Virus record (IMG/VR): IMGVR_UViG_3300008119_000008
Span: 1,473 to 46,387 of that record
Direction: 5' to 3' (one strand)
DNA: 44,915 nucleotides
Source of the DNA: a virus
A program made the translations under genes and the position numbers. The stretch's first letter is position 1. Every line of letters starts with the position of its first letter. Below are positions 23,650-34,592 of this stretch, in pieces. The notes under the pieces are model-generated. The model made no database searches. It was not told where the DNA came from and saw only the letters and a program-made list of their open reading frames with translations.

Positions 23650-24411
23650 ATGAAAACAATTGTAATTGCAACAGGTGGATTTGACCCCATTCATTCAGGT
23701 CATATTAATTACGTTAAAGAGGCTAAAAAACTAGGCGATGTTTTGATCGTGGGAGCAAACTCCGATACCTGGTTACGCCGTAAAAAGGGGCAAGAGTTTA
23801 TGCCCTGGGACGAACGTGCTAGTATTCTAAGTGCTATTAAAGATGTAGACCGTGTTATCAACTTTGACGACTCAGACGGTAGTGCAAAAGACGCTATTAG
23901 AAAAGTAAGATCAATATATCCCAACGATAAAATTGTATTTGCCAACGGCGGCGATAGAACAGATAAAAATATTCCAGAGATGGATTTAGCCGACAATAAT
24001 ATTGAGTTTGCATTTGGTGTCGGCGGCTTTAATAAAGCAAATTCAAGTTCTTGGATTTTACAAGAATGGAAAGCTCCTAAGACTCTACGCCAGTGGGGCT
24101 ACTATCGTGTGCTACATGAAGTGGCTGGTATGAAAGTTAAAGAGCTTACTGTGGAACCTGGTAAAAGTCTGAGTATGCAACGCCATCAATTACGTGCAGA
24201 GTACTGGATGGTTAGTGAAGGTGAGTGTGTAGTTAACTCTATGATGCCGAACGGGTATGCATTGCCATCAAAGCATTTAACTAAACATCAAGAATTTAAA
24301 ATTCCTGTCACCGAATGGCACCAATTAACTAATCCATTTAAAGTTCCGTGCAAGATTGTAGAAATACAATACGGTGAACAATGCGTTGAAGAGGACATTG
24401 AACGAAAATGA
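23650..24411 (+). CDS. Fusion of cytidylyltransferase-type and mannose-6-phosphate isomerase type II cupin domains
   Basis: 253 residues. Residues 1-~140 are a nucleotidyltransferase with the HxGH motif H15-S-G-H18 in GGFDPIHSGH and a KANSSSWIL motif near 135, as in glycerol-3-phosphate cytidylyltransferase or RfaE-type enzymes. From ~147 a cupin follows, with QWGYYRVL, SLSMQRHQLRAEYWMVSEGE and VTEWHQLTNP, the pattern of the C-terminal isomerase domain of ManC. It could activate a sugar or polyol phosphate and isomerise or epimerise it. ManC normally pairs this cupin with a different (GT-A) domain, so the fusion is unusual. Confidence 0.8.
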   Translation: MKTIVIATGGFDPIHSGHINYVKEAKKLGDVLIVGANSDTWLRRKKGQEFMPWDERASILSAIKDVDRVINFDDSDGSAKDAIRKVRSIYPNDKIVFANGGDRTDKNIPEMDLADNNIEFAFGVGGFNKANSSSWILQEWKAPKTLRQWGYYRVLHEVAGMKVKELTVEPGKSLSMQRHQLRAEYWMVSEGECVVNSMMPNGYALPSKHLTKHQEFKIPVTEWHQLTNPFKVPCKIVEIQYGEQCVEEDIERK

Positions 24412-25220
24412 AATTAAACGATTGGATCTTCCTTAGTAAGGAAGGCAAAGATGAGTATATTAATATGTTTGCTATTGGAAGTGGCGGACGTGTTGTTTCT
24501 TCGGACGAGTTTAACTATGAAGATACTCCTGACCACCCGATAGTAATGCGTGGTATTTTAAAACATAAAATTATGAAACGCTGCTGGTTAGGTGGCAGAG
24601 ATTTTTATTATATGGATACCGGATATCTAGGAAATCAAAAAAGTCCGTTAAACCCCATGGGCTGGAAACACTGGCACCGCGTGGTGAAAAATGATTTGCA
24701 ACACGGCAACATAGTTCCAAGACCGGGTGATAGATTTGAAAGATTACATATTCCAATAAGCAAGTGGAAGAAAGACGGAAGCAAAATTCTAATTGCTAAA
24801 CCAGATGAAAAACCTTGTATTTTTTACGGAATCAATCTTGACGAGTGGGTCAGCGAAACTATTGAGACAATAAAAAAATATACCGATCGACCTATTGAAG
24901 TTAGAGAACGGGCTAAAGAAAGAATTGCACGGGTAGAACATAATACACTAAAAGATGCACTTGATAGAGATGTATTTGCATTAGTCACATTCAACAGTGT
25001 TGCAGCAACAGAAGCTGTTCTGCATGGCATTCCCTCATTTACACTGGCACCATCAAACGCTGCCAGTCCAGTATGCTTACAAGATTTAAGTAAAATAGAA
25101 ACACCTTATTATCCTGACAAAGATAAAGTGTATGCATGGGCTTCCCATCTTGCCTATGGTCAATATCATATCGACGAATTAAAAAATGGTGACGCTTGGA
25201 GATTATTAAATGGATTATGA
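24408..25220 (+). CDS. Glycosyltransferase-like protein (GT-B-like), paralogue A
   Basis: 270 residues; the start overlaps the upstream stop (ATGA). The C-terminal ~110 residues (DALDRDVFALVTFNSVAATEAVLHGIPSFTL, then PYYPDKDKVYAWASHLAYGQYHIDELKNGDAWRLL) share a pattern with the genes at 26661 and 30582: a conserved N-S or N-H-N-S, an A.HG.P or A.EG.P turn, then a final W...L or G.AWR. This resembles the nucleotide-binding half of GT-B enzymes or capsule-type synthases. No firm family name is given. Tight linkage with nucleotide-sugar genes supports a glycan role. Confidence 0.65.
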   Translation: MKLNDWIFLSKEGKDEYINMFAIGSGGRVVSSDEFNYEDTPDHPIVMRGILKHKIMKRCWLGGRDFYYMDTGYLGNQKSPLNPMGWKHWHRVVKNDLQHGNIVPRPGDRFERLHIPISKWKKDGSKILIAKPDEKPCIFYGINLDEWVSETIETIKKYTDRPIEVRERAKERIARVEHNTLKDALDRDVFALVTFNSVAATEAVLHGIPSFTLAPSNAASPVCLQDLSKIETPYYPDKDKVYAWASHLAYGQYHIDELKNGDAWRLLNGL

Positions 25221-25221
25221 T

Positions 25222-26664
25222 ATGTTACCAATTTTTATTGGTTATGACAGCCGAGAGGATATTGCTTATCGAGTATGTGAATATTCTATATACAAACACA
25301 CACCCGAAGCTGAAGTTAAACCCTTGAAACAAGATGTACTACGTAAAGAAGGGCACTATACTAGAGCCAAAGATGAATTAAGTTCTACAGAATTTACCTT
25401 TACTAGATTCATGGTTCCATACTTGATGGAGTACAAAGGGTGGGCATTATTTTGTGATTGTGATTTTGTTTGGACTGAAGATATTAAACAGTTGTTTCAA
25501 AAAACAGATCCTAAATATGCAGTAATGGTAGTAAAGCACAATCATACGCCAAGTAGTACTACTAAGATGGACGGAGCTCAACAAACGCAGTATCCTAGAA
25601 AAAATTGGTCAAGTATGGTGCTATGGAATTGTGCGCACCCGCAAAATCAAACTCTAACACTTGATAAAGTTAACTCGGCCTCCGGTCAGTTCTTACATAG
25701 ATTTGAATGGCTCAATGACGATGAAATTGGCGAATTAGATATACGATATAATTTTTTAGTTGGGTGGAATAAAGAAAGTGCGGTCGGTAAACCAGTTGCG
25801 TATCATTGGACTGAAGGCGGCCCATGGTTTCCTGCCTACAAAGATTGTGAATATAAAGATGTCTGGTATCAATACCTAATAGATTATACACAAGAATTAG
25901 CATTAAACAATACACAAACCCATACCGCAATAACTTGGGTCACTTCTTTATCTAGATCTTACTATGAAGAAATTGCCAATCTAACAATGCCGTCGTGGGG
26001 AGACCTACCGGGCGATCTTGTTATTGTATGGGACGATAAACCTGTCGATTTAGGATTTGGAAAAGTATTTAATTTTTGGAAGGATGTAGTGACTCCGGAA
26101 GATCCGTGGATTAAAGAAGGCATGGGTGGCACAAAAGCAGATCGTTTCTGGAAAAAGAGTCGGGTTCAAATATGGGCTGCAAGAAAATATAGAGGTTTAG
26201 TAGTTTGGATTGATGCTGACATTATGCTAACCAAACGACTAACAAAATCAGAAGCTATTGAAAAATTGCATCCTAGACAGGATCTGTGGGGAACTTTAAA
26301 CTGTGGCGATGACTTTCATGGAAAAGATTTTATCGATACCGGTATTGTAGCATTTAATACAAGACATGAACATTTTGAAGAATTTATTAGAGATTATTCG
26401 TTGATGTGGTACGATGGTAGGATTTACAACTTGCCACAGCCGTATGATCATTATGCTGTTACCGAGCTACGAAATAAATGGAAAATGAAAACATATGTCC
26501 CTCATTTTAGTACATGGACTACAACGCATTCTGATATTATAAATCGATATGCCATGGAAAATAGCTATCTCAAAGATAATTTTAAACATTATCTTGGAAT
26601 TGATAATAAAAATCTCTTAAACGATTCTGCCGGTCGGCCAGTTAAAGAAAAGAAGAAAAAATGA
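25222..26664 (+). CDS. Tandem two-domain glycosyltransferase
   Basis: 480 residues from ATG 25222 (MLPIFIGYDSREDIAYRVCE), a start typical of GT8-like proteins; ATG 25210 is an alternative. Domain 1 (~1-230) carries F-C-D-C-D-F near residue 79. Domain 2 (~235-450) starts WVTSLSRSYYEEI and has WIDADIML near 330, resembling the single-domain enzymes at 21110, 27593 and 28308. Both have DxD-type sites, so one polypeptide may add two sugars in sequence. The C-terminal tail is Lys-rich. The stop overlaps the next ATG (ATGA). Confidence 0.75.
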   Translation: MLPIFIGYDSREDIAYRVCEYSIYKHTPEAEVKPLKQDVLRKEGHYTRAKDELSSTEFTFTRFMVPYLMEYKGWALFCDCDFVWTEDIKQLFQKTDPKYAVMVVKHNHTPSSTTKMDGAQQTQYPRKNWSSMVLWNCAHPQNQTLTLDKVNSASGQFLHRFEWLNDDEIGELDIRYNFLVGWNKESAVGKPVAYHWTEGGPWFPAYKDCEYKDVWYQYLIDYTQELALNNTQTHTAITWVTSLSRSYYEEIANLTMPSWGDLPGDLVIVWDDKPVDLGFGKVFNFWKDVVTPEDPWIKEGMGGTKADRFWKKSRVQIWAARKYRGLVVWIDADIMLTKRLTKSEAIEKLHPRQDLWGTLNCGDDFHGKDFIDTGIVAFNTRHEHFEEFIRDYSLMWYDGRIYNLPQPYDHYAVTELRNKWKMKTYVPHFSTWTTTHSDIINRYAMENSYLKDNFKHYLGIDNKNLLNDSAGRPVKEKKKK

Positions 26665-27596
26665 AAATAGTTGCCTATCTAAGTTGTTTGCCTCCAAACA
26701 ATAAAAATTCAGAGAAGGGAGAAATACTTTCTCGGTTTGCAACCGGAGTAGCAACTTCTGAAGATGAGGTAGTAATACATAACCAAATGACGTTAATAGA
26801 ATGTGACGTTGCTGTCATGGTAGGCTGGGTGCATGAAAATTCAAAAAATACACCGCATTTGACATTTAGAAAAAATATTATAGACACACAACATGTTACA
26901 GGAAAGCGTATTTTACTAGCAGATAGTAATTTATTTTTGTATAAAAATACAACAAATCCCGGACACTATTTGCGTTACAGTTTTGATGGAGTCTTTCCAA
27001 ACACCGGCAATTATTGTGACAAAGATATTGACCCCAGTCGCTGGACAAAACTTTCTCATAATTTAAATGTTCCTTTAAAAGAATACAGAAATACCGGCGG
27101 CCATATTTTATTATGTTTACAGCGTAATGGTGGATGGAGTATGGGGTCATATGATGTTGTGGACTGGACTGCAAAAATTGTCCGCGAATTAAAATTACAT
27201 ACTGACAGAGAAATTGTTATTCGTGCTCATCCTGGAGACAGGGGATCACGAGATTATCTAAGCCCTAACAACCTAATGAAAAAAATTGGATTGTTAAAAG
27301 GAGTTCGATTATCTAAACCAGAAACATCATTAGTTGATGATTTAAAAAACTGTTGGGCTGTGGTAAATCATAATTCAAGCCCAGGTGTTGGTGCTGCTAT
27401 TGAAGGGTATCCTGTATTTGTTACAGATCCTGAAAGAAGTCAATGCGCAGAAATTGCAAATTTAGATCTTGCACAAATAGAAAATCCCAATCTTCCAGAT
27501 AGACAAAAATGGGCCGAACGGTTAGCAATGTTCCATTGGAACTTTGAAGAAATAACAAATGGAGATGCCTGGCGGCATATGAGGAAGTACGTATGA
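26661..27596 (+). CDS. Glycosyltransferase-like protein (GT-B-like), paralogue B
   Basis: 311 residues, start in ATGA overlap. The C-terminal half (REIVIRAHPGDRGS, then CWAVVNHNSSPGVGAAIEGYPVFVTD and EITNGDAWRHM) is the clearest member of the three-copy family. The order of HPG, NHNSSPG and the Gly-Tyr-Pro turn suggests a nucleotide-sugar or lipid-phosphate-sugar binding site as in capsule-type GT-B enzymes. The N-terminal half has a VGWVHENSK region. No membrane helix is seen. It is embedded in a run of glycosyltransferase genes on the plus strand. Confidence 0.65.
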   Translation: MKIVAYLSCLPPNNKNSEKGEILSRFATGVATSEDEVVIHNQMTLIECDVAVMVGWVHENSKNTPHLTFRKNIIDTQHVTGKRILLADSNLFLYKNTTNPGHYLRYSFDGVFPNTGNYCDKDIDPSRWTKLSHNLNVPLKEYRNTGGHILLCLQRNGGWSMGSYDVVDWTAKIVRELKLHTDREIVIRAHPGDRGSRDYLSPNNLMKKIGLLKGVRLSKPETSLVDDLKNCWAVVNHNSSPGVGAAIEGYPVFVTDPERSQCAEIANLDLAQIENPNLPDRQKWAERLAMFHWNFEEITNGDAWRHMRKYV

Positions 27597-28307
27597 AAAT
27601 TGAAATCATTACAAGTTTTAATGAACGATATTATAATGGCATTGGTAAAGAATGTGTAGAAACATGGTTAAAATACTGGCCAACTAATTTAAAACTAACC
27701 TGTTACGTAGAAGAATTTCAATTGCCTGAACAAGATAGAATAAAACAAATATCTTTTACAGAACTAGGCGTCGACTACGAAAATTTTCAAAAAGACCCAA
27801 AGTACAAAAATCGAGTAAAGATTTTTTCTAAAAAAGCATACAGTATAATTCATGCTTTTAAAAATTCAACTGCTGACAGAATTATTTGGATAGATGCTGA
27901 TGTACTAACGTTAAAAGACGTACCAATTGAGATTATAAAAAATTTATGTCCAACTGATACATTGTTGACATACATGAGAGTATGGCATCATCTAGACAAA
28001 GCAAATTTACAAAGTTCTTTAGTGCCTAGCGCCGAAAGTGGAGTTTTTGCAGTTAATACTGAACATCAAAGCTTTCATCAGTTTGCAGATAGATACGCAG
28101 AGTATTATAATAAAAGACTTGATAAGAATATTAGAAGATTTTACGACGGCGAAGTGTTAGGTGCAGTTGCAAAAGAATTTGAAACATCAAATAAAATTAT
28201 AGATTTGTGCCAAGATTTCAAAAAACCCTATCGTACTCCTATAGGCCACACAATATTAGCACCATACCTTCACCATTATAAAGCAAAAGCTGCTAAGTCA
28301 GATTTTT

Positions 28308-28321
<14 letters not shown>
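27593..28321 (+). CDS. GT-A-type glycosyltransferase-like protein, paralogue 2
   Basis: 242 residues; start overlaps the upstream stop (ATGA). The N-terminal signature IITSFNERYYNGIGKECVET then WLKYWPTNLKL matches the paralogue at 21110, and W99-I-D101-A-D103 is the DxD site. Later ESGVFAVNTEHQSF resembles the ETGIIFYDL or ECGLYSMNL positions in the other copies. It is likely a retaining or inverting sugar transferase of the glycan cassette. The 3' end overlaps the convergent paralogue by 14 nt. Confidence 0.72.
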
Positions 28322-30136
<1,815 letters not shown>

Positions 30137-30141
30137 TTATC

Positions 30142-30543
30142 CTATTGTTTAAATTTCCATAATTGATGTCGCTTTGCTAAATCAACTAATTCGTAATGTG
30201 CTTGATCCACTATCCAGCGGGTAATTTTTTTATCAAGATGTTCGCCAGACCAAATCATGAGTGTTGGTTTGTGGTGTTGAAATATTGATCGAAATTCGGG
30301 CAAATGGCGCAGTCCAGCGGGTTCTACATATATTAGACCCGATTCAGGCATTAGACCAATGTCGCTTATTTGTTCTCGATAAACAATATTTTTTTTCTTA
30401 ACTAAAGGCACGGTTACAGAAAATGCAAAAACCGTTCCAAACGCTGCCGACAACGGGATTAACATGTCGTCAGACGCTTCGACAGCAATAGCTGTTTGCG
30501 TAGACCTAGCAAATTTCTTAAGTTTTTTAGTAACGTCACTCAT
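30142..30543 (-). CDS. Hypothetical protein upstream of gmd
   Basis: 133 residues, 8 nt upstream of gmd on the same strand. The first ~15 residues are Lys-rich, then there is an Ala/Ser-rich moderately hydrophobic region (MLIPLSAAFGTVFAFSVTVPL, residues ~27-47) and a C-terminal half with several His (LRHLPEFRSIFQHHKPTLMIWSGEHL). It does not match a family I recognise. Operon position suggests a sugar-related task. A perfect TATAAATA late motif lies upstream on the minus strand. Confidence 0.6.
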   Translation of the reverse strand: MSDVTKKLKKFARSTQTAIAVEASDDMLIPLSAAFGTVFAFSVTVPLVKKKNIVYREQISDIGLMPESGLIYVEPAGLRHLPEFRSIFQHHKPTLMIWSGEHLDKKITRWIVDQAHYELVDLAKRHQLWKFKQ

Positions 30544-30550
30544 GTTTTCA

Positions 30551-30558
30551 ATTAAATA
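30551..30558 (+). promoter_or_regulatory. Weak late promoter motif ATTAAATA
   Basis: ATTAAATA precedes the plus-strand gene at 30582 by 23 nt. It interleaves with a minus-strand TATAAATA seven bases further on. Confidence 0.4.
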
Positions 30559-30564
30559 CTGTGT

Positions 30565-30572
30565 TATTTATA
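30565..30572 (-). promoter_or_regulatory. Consensus T4 late promoter TATAAATA for the gmd operon
   Basis: Perfect TATAAATA on the minus strand, 21 nt before the ATG at 30543. The leader would be about 16 nt, without a clear ribosome site. Confidence 0.7.
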
Positions 30573-30581
30573 ATCCATAAA

Positions 30582-31415
30582 ATGCGACTAAAAATTTATC
30601 GACAATTCGGCGCTCTCAACAGCCAACCTGTATTTGATGCATTTTCTGCTGGAGTGCTTGCATTGGGTCACGAAATAGTCGATACTAACGAAGATGTTGC
30701 AGTTATATGGTCAGTCCTTTGGCAAGGGCGTATGTTAAAGAATCAAATTGTATATCGAAATTGTATAACTCAAAATGTTCCAATAATGATTATTGAAGTA
30801 GGAAATTTATTACGAGGAGTTACCTGGAGATTGAGCTTGGGAAATATCAACGGAAATGGTATTTTTGCCAATCAAGAAAATTTAGATAGAGATAGACCAG
30901 AAAAATTAAAAATTAAATTAAAACCCATCATTGAAAGTCGATCAAACGGTATTTTAATAGCTAGTCAGCATAAACATAGCCTGCAGTGGGAAGGAATGCC
31001 GACAATGGAAAAATGGATAGAAAAAACTGTTAAAAAAATTAGACAATATTCGGACAGAAAAATTATTGTAAGACCACATCCAAGATCTCCAATACAAATA
31101 ACTTTGTTAGATGGAGTAGAAATAGAAACTCCAAAAAAATTGCCGGACAGCTATGACAATTTTGACATTGACTATAATTATCATTGTGTTATAAATCATA
31201 ATAGTGGGCCTGCTGTTCAAGCAGCCATTCACGGTACCCCAATAATTTGCGGTGAAAGTAGTCTGGCTCATTCAATTAGTGGAACTATAGAGAATTTAGA
31301 AAATATTTGTCTACCTCCACGAGAAGAGTGGTTTTTAAAATTAACTCATACAGAGTGGACTCTACAAGAATTGAGATTAGGCATCCCACAATCGCGACTA
31401 ATTGCAACTATATAG
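30582..31415 (+). CDS. Glycosyltransferase-like protein (GT-B-like), paralogue C
   Basis: 277 residues from ATG 30582; the GTG at 30561 is inside the late promoter. RKIIVRPHPRSPI (near residue 160) and YHCVINHNSGPAVQAAIHGTPIICG (near 200-225) line up with the genes at 26661 and 24408. The N terminus MRLKIYRQFGALNSQPVFDAF has a short sugar-transferase-like beginning with QFGA.NS.PVF, unlike the other two. It is the last gene of the plus-strand glycan cassette. A glycan-transfer function is inferred from family resemblance and neighbours. Confidence 0.62.
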   Translation: MRLKIYRQFGALNSQPVFDAFSAGVLALGHEIVDTNEDVAVIWSVLWQGRMLKNQIVYRNCITQNVPIMIIEVGNLLRGVTWRLSLGNINGNGIFANQENLDRDRPEKLKIKLKPIIESRSNGILIASQHKHSLQWEGMPTMEKWIEKTVKKIRQYSDRKIIVRPHPRSPIQITLLDGVEIETPKKLPDSYDNFDIDYNYHCVINHNSGPAVQAAIHGTPIICGESSLAHSISGTIENLENICLPPREEWFLKLTHTEWTLQELRLGIPQSRLIATI

Positions 31416-31418
31416 TTG

Positions 31419-31447
31419 TTGACATATAGAAGTTTATGTGTTATTAT
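31419..31447 (+). promoter_or_regulatory. Sigma70-type promoter TTGACA-N17-TATTAT, 5 nt before ATG
   Basis: Perfect -35 TTGACA (31419-31424), optimal 17 bp spacer, TATTAT (31442-31447), then ATAGT and the ATG at 31453. The transcription start should fall at the start codon. No ribosome site exists in front of it. It begins 4 nt after the preceding stop codon. Confidence 0.85.
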
Positions 31448-31452
31448 ATAGT

Positions 31453-32640
31453 ATGGACAAACCTACCTACATTGAAGATATTTTTCTAGAATTCCACAAT
31501 AGGCTGGTTAGTGTCACAACAGTGTCACAACAAGATATATTAGCAAGTGCAAGTTTTTATAATTTAATTAGTGCGGGAAACAATGTAACTGAATCTCAAA
31601 GCCGGTTTATGTTAAAATTGTTAGAAAAATACAAAACATATGTCAGTTCGCTGGAATTTAATTACAAAGAAAATTTAGTTAAGCCTGAATGGCGGCAACC
31701 TTTTCGGATTCTCGATGACACAAAAAAGATTTATATAGAAATTGATAATGCTGGAAAACAGTGGATCTGTCTCAAGCATCCGTTTGCATTAAAAGACAAA
31801 TTTAACAAGGAAGTTCAACCATCACTAACTGATGATCGTTCATTCTGGGACCCAGAACAACGAGTTCGTAAATTTTCCATATACGATATTAATCTAATAT
31901 TACTGCAAAAATTTATTTCAGATAACGGATTTATTATTGATAACACGTTCTTGGATTATGCTGCTACTGTGGAAGAAATTTGGCAAGAATCTGTGAATTT
32001 TTTACCCTACTGCATGGTTTCTGATAACGAAGTTGTTTTAAAAAACTCAAACGAGTCTACACAAACATACTTTGAAAAAAATAAAAAAGAAAATATCTTT
32101 GATAATTTACTATTAGCAAAAAATCTTGGGTTCAGATTAGAAAAAATCACAAAACCTGAAAATTTGGTGGAAAAAATCGCCTCTGAACATGCAACGAAAT
32201 TTTGGTTGAAAGATATTGAAAAATTTTTTACTATCTATAAAAACATATCAGGGGTGGTTTGTGTTATTGTCGATGACAATGCTGATCCACAAGCATGGAT
32301 TGAAAAGTTTATCGATACTTCGAAGAAAAATGATGTAAACTCTGAAGAAATCCGAGTTTGTTTTAGAACACGAAACGATGAAAATCCCAAATTCAATGAT
32401 TGGATTAAAAATAATAATCTGGGCGGACCAATCGATAATGCACGGCTACTAATTTTTAAAAATAAACCCCCTAAGTGGTTGTTTAAAGATAAGATAGATG
32501 TTAAAATTATAGTTGTGAATAAGCCGTTTCCACCTAGTAGCATAATTACGCAATCGTGGATTAGTAATCATCCTTGTGTAATTTATCTAGACAAACTGAG
32601 GCCATCTATCACTAAGGAAAAAAATATTGTCGACTTGTAA
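31453..32640 (+). CDS. Hypothetical protein in operon with UvsW
   Basis: 395 residues from ATG 31453, set by promoter spacing. The N-terminal region (YIEDIFLEFHNRLVSVTTVS, SQSRFMLKLLEKYKTYVSSL) is helical, the central part has WICLKHPFAL, and the C-terminal half looks alpha/beta with hydrophobic strands (ISGVVCVIVDDNAD, VKIIVVNKPFP, HPCVIYLDKLRP). That half resembles a nucleotide-binding domain but no Walker motif is complete. The 3' end overlaps the UvsW start by 14 nt, and a strong sigma70 promoter drives both. A replication or recombination accessory role is inferred. Confidence 0.7.
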   Translation: MDKPTYIEDIFLEFHNRLVSVTTVSQQDILASASFYNLISAGNNVTESQSRFMLKLLEKYKTYVSSLEFNYKENLVKPEWRQPFRILDDTKKIYIEIDNAGKQWICLKHPFALKDKFNKEVQPSLTDDRSFWDPEQRVRKFSIYDINLILLQKFISDNGFIIDNTFLDYAATVEEIWQESVNFLPYCMVSDNEVVLKNSNESTQTYFEKNKKENIFDNLLLAKNLGFRLEKITKPENLVEKIASEHATKFWLKDIEKFFTIYKNISGVVCVIVDDNADPQAWIEKFIDTSKKNDVNSEEIRVCFRTRNDENPKFNDWIKNNNLGGPIDNARLLIFKNKPPKWLFKDKIDVKIIVVNKPFPPSSIITQSWISNHPCVIYLDKLRPSITKEKNIVDL

Positions 32641-34081
32641 ACTTACAATTAGAGATGAAGTAAACATTAAGATTGATGGGCTTAGTGTAGAAATACGGCG
32701 CAAGATTGTTAACAAATTAAAGTTCGATCTGCCATATGCAAGACATATGCCAGCATATAAATTAGGCCGATGGGATGGAACTAAAACTTATTTTGGTATT
32801 GGTGGTACTGGTTATCTTGCACACTTGGATGTCATATTACCCATCATAGAAGATGCAGGATATGAAATTGATGTGGAAGATTTACGCAATCATAATACAT
32901 TTACATTTACTAACGTTACAGAAAACTATTGGTCGGATCAAGGAAAGACTTGGCCTAAAGGGCATCCTCAAGCAGGTCAGCCTATCATACTGCGTGATTA
33001 CCAGTATGATGTTGTTAACAAGTTTTTAGAAAATCCTCAAGCATTACAGGAGGTAGCTACAGGTGCCGGCAAAACAATTACTACTGCTACGCTTAGTCAT
33101 CTTTGTGAGCCTTATGGCCGTACAATGGTTATTGTTCCTAACAAATCACTAGTTGTACAAACTGAAGAAGATTATAAAAATCTTGGACTTGATGTTGGAG
33201 TATACTTTGGTGATCGCAAAGAATTAGGCAAGACCCATACCATTTGTACTTGGCAAAGTCTTAACGTATTAGACAAGAAAAGTTATGACACAGATGCGCT
33301 ATCTTTAGCAGAATTTACTGAGGGTGTAACCGCCATAATCATTGATGAAGTGCATCAAGCTAAAGCCGAAGTGCTAACAAAATTGCTAACAATCAACTTT
33401 AGAAACTGTGCGATTCGTTGGGGACTTACCGGAACAGTACCTAAAGAAGCATTTGAATTTCAAGGTATTTTAGCCAGTATTGGTCCGGTAATTAATCAAG
33501 TGTCAGCACACGATTTACAGGAAAAAGGTGTTCTTGCACAACTGAATATTAATGTATTACAGACAAATGAGGTTCAAGTTTTTAGAAGCTTCCAAGACGA
33601 ATACTCATTTTTAGTAACAGACGATGATCGACTAACTTGGATTGCAAACAAAATTAAAACATTATCACTAAGTGGAAATACTCTAGTATTAATTAATAGA
33701 ATTGATACCGGCAATAAATTAATAGAACGATTGCCCGAGGCTGTATTCGTTAGTGGCGGAATGAAACTAGACGATAGGAAAGAAGAGTATGATGAAATTA
33801 AAACTAGTGATGACAAGATTATTGTGGCGACTTACGGTGTGGCCGCTGTGGGTATTAATATCCCTAGGATTTTTAATCTGGTTCTTCTTGAGCCCGGAAA
33901 GAGCTTTGTCAGAGTTATACAGAGTATTGGGCGAGGTATTAGAAAAGCAGAAGACAAGGATCATGTAGAGATCTGGGACATAACTAGTGCCTGCAAATAT
34001 AGCAAGCGGCATCTAACAGAGCGCAAAAAGTTTTACAAGGATGCAAAGTATCCCTTTACAGTAACCAAGGTAACCATATGA
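32627..34081 (+). CDS. uvsW: Recombination DNA-RNA helicase UvsW
   Basis: 484 residues from a TTG start with AAGG shortly upstream. Superfamily 2 motifs: Walker A ATGAGKT at 144-150, DEVH at ~240-243, LTGT near 270, and QSIGRGIRK (motif VI) near 440. An N-terminal small domain resembles that of T4 UvsW. In T4 UvsW unwinds R-loops and branched DNA, turning off origin replication and helping recombination-dependent replication. T4 expresses it late; here a strong sigma70-type promoter upstream of the previous gene suggests earlier expression. Confidence 0.92.
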   Translation: MSTCKLTIRDEVNIKIDGLSVEIRRKIVNKLKFDLPYARHMPAYKLGRWDGTKTYFGIGGTGYLAHLDVILPIIEDAGYEIDVEDLRNHNTFTFTNVTENYWSDQGKTWPKGHPQAGQPIILRDYQYDVVNKFLENPQALQEVATGAGKTITTATLSHLCEPYGRTMVIVPNKSLVVQTEEDYKNLGLDVGVYFGDRKELGKTHTICTWQSLNVLDKKSYDTDALSLAEFTEGVTAIIIDEVHQAKAEVLTKLLTINFRNCAIRWGLTGTVPKEAFEFQGILASIGPVINQVSAHDLQEKGVLAQLNINVLQTNEVQVFRSFQDEYSFLVTDDDRLTWIANKIKTLSLSGNTLVLINRIDTGNKLIERLPEAVFVSGGMKLDDRKEEYDEIKTSDDKIIVATYGVAAVGINIPRIFNLVLLEPGKSFVRVIQSIGRGIRKAEDKDHVEIWDITSACKYSKRHLTERKKFYKDAKYPFTVTKVTI

Positions 34082-34584
34082 GAATTTTAACACTGAACAA
34101 TAGATCTTTTGATCTAAACGAATTACCGGATGAGGTAGATGAAGATACACGATTTAGTGTGTTAGATAATTCAAATCCTAATGAACCAGATTTTTTCTTT
34201 ATGCCGCTAATTTTTCTTGAATCATTTAATAGTCCTGCTATTTTATTAAATGTTGGAGGCTATGCAGTCCAAATGCCTTTAGACTGGTGTATGGTAGTTG
34301 GTGACAAAGATTGCGGGCTCGATCCAGAAGTTTTACCATTAACTAGTATTAACGAACGTGGATTTGATGCAATGTGTTTTAATCCTATTAACGGATTTAA
34401 AGTTGAATTTCGACCAATTGAAATTGTAAATATCTATCAAGACGTTCGTTGGTATTTTCCAAAGATGAAAAATGGCCAACTACTAACAGTGCCTTTACAC
34501 GACGGCGATAGCCCTCCGTGTGTTTACTTTGTTAAAGAAGTATCAAGACAATGTGAAGTAATTCAATTAGATAAAATATTATAA
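34078..34584 (+). CDS. Conserved hypothetical protein after uvsW
   Basis: 168 residues; the ATG overlaps the uvsW stop (ATGA). It appears to be a mixed beta protein: MRILTLNNRSFDLNELPDEV, then acidic stretch, DFFFMPLIFLES, then a Pro-Leu-Asp-Trp turn and DVRWYFPKMKNGQLLTVPL. The end is VSRQCEVIQLDKIL. I have seen this kind of protein next to uvsW in T4-like marine phages without a function. Linkage suggests DNA metabolism. There is no recognisable catalytic motif. Confidence 0.72.
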   Translation: MRILTLNNRSFDLNELPDEVDEDTRFSVLDNSNPNEPDFFFMPLIFLESFNSPAILLNVGGYAVQMPLDWCMVVGDKDCGLDPEVLPLTSINERGFDAMCFNPINGFKVEFRPIEIVNIYQDVRWYFPKMKNGQLLTVPLHDGDSPPCVYFVKEVSRQCEVIQLDKIL

Positions 34585-34592
34585 GGACTAAT

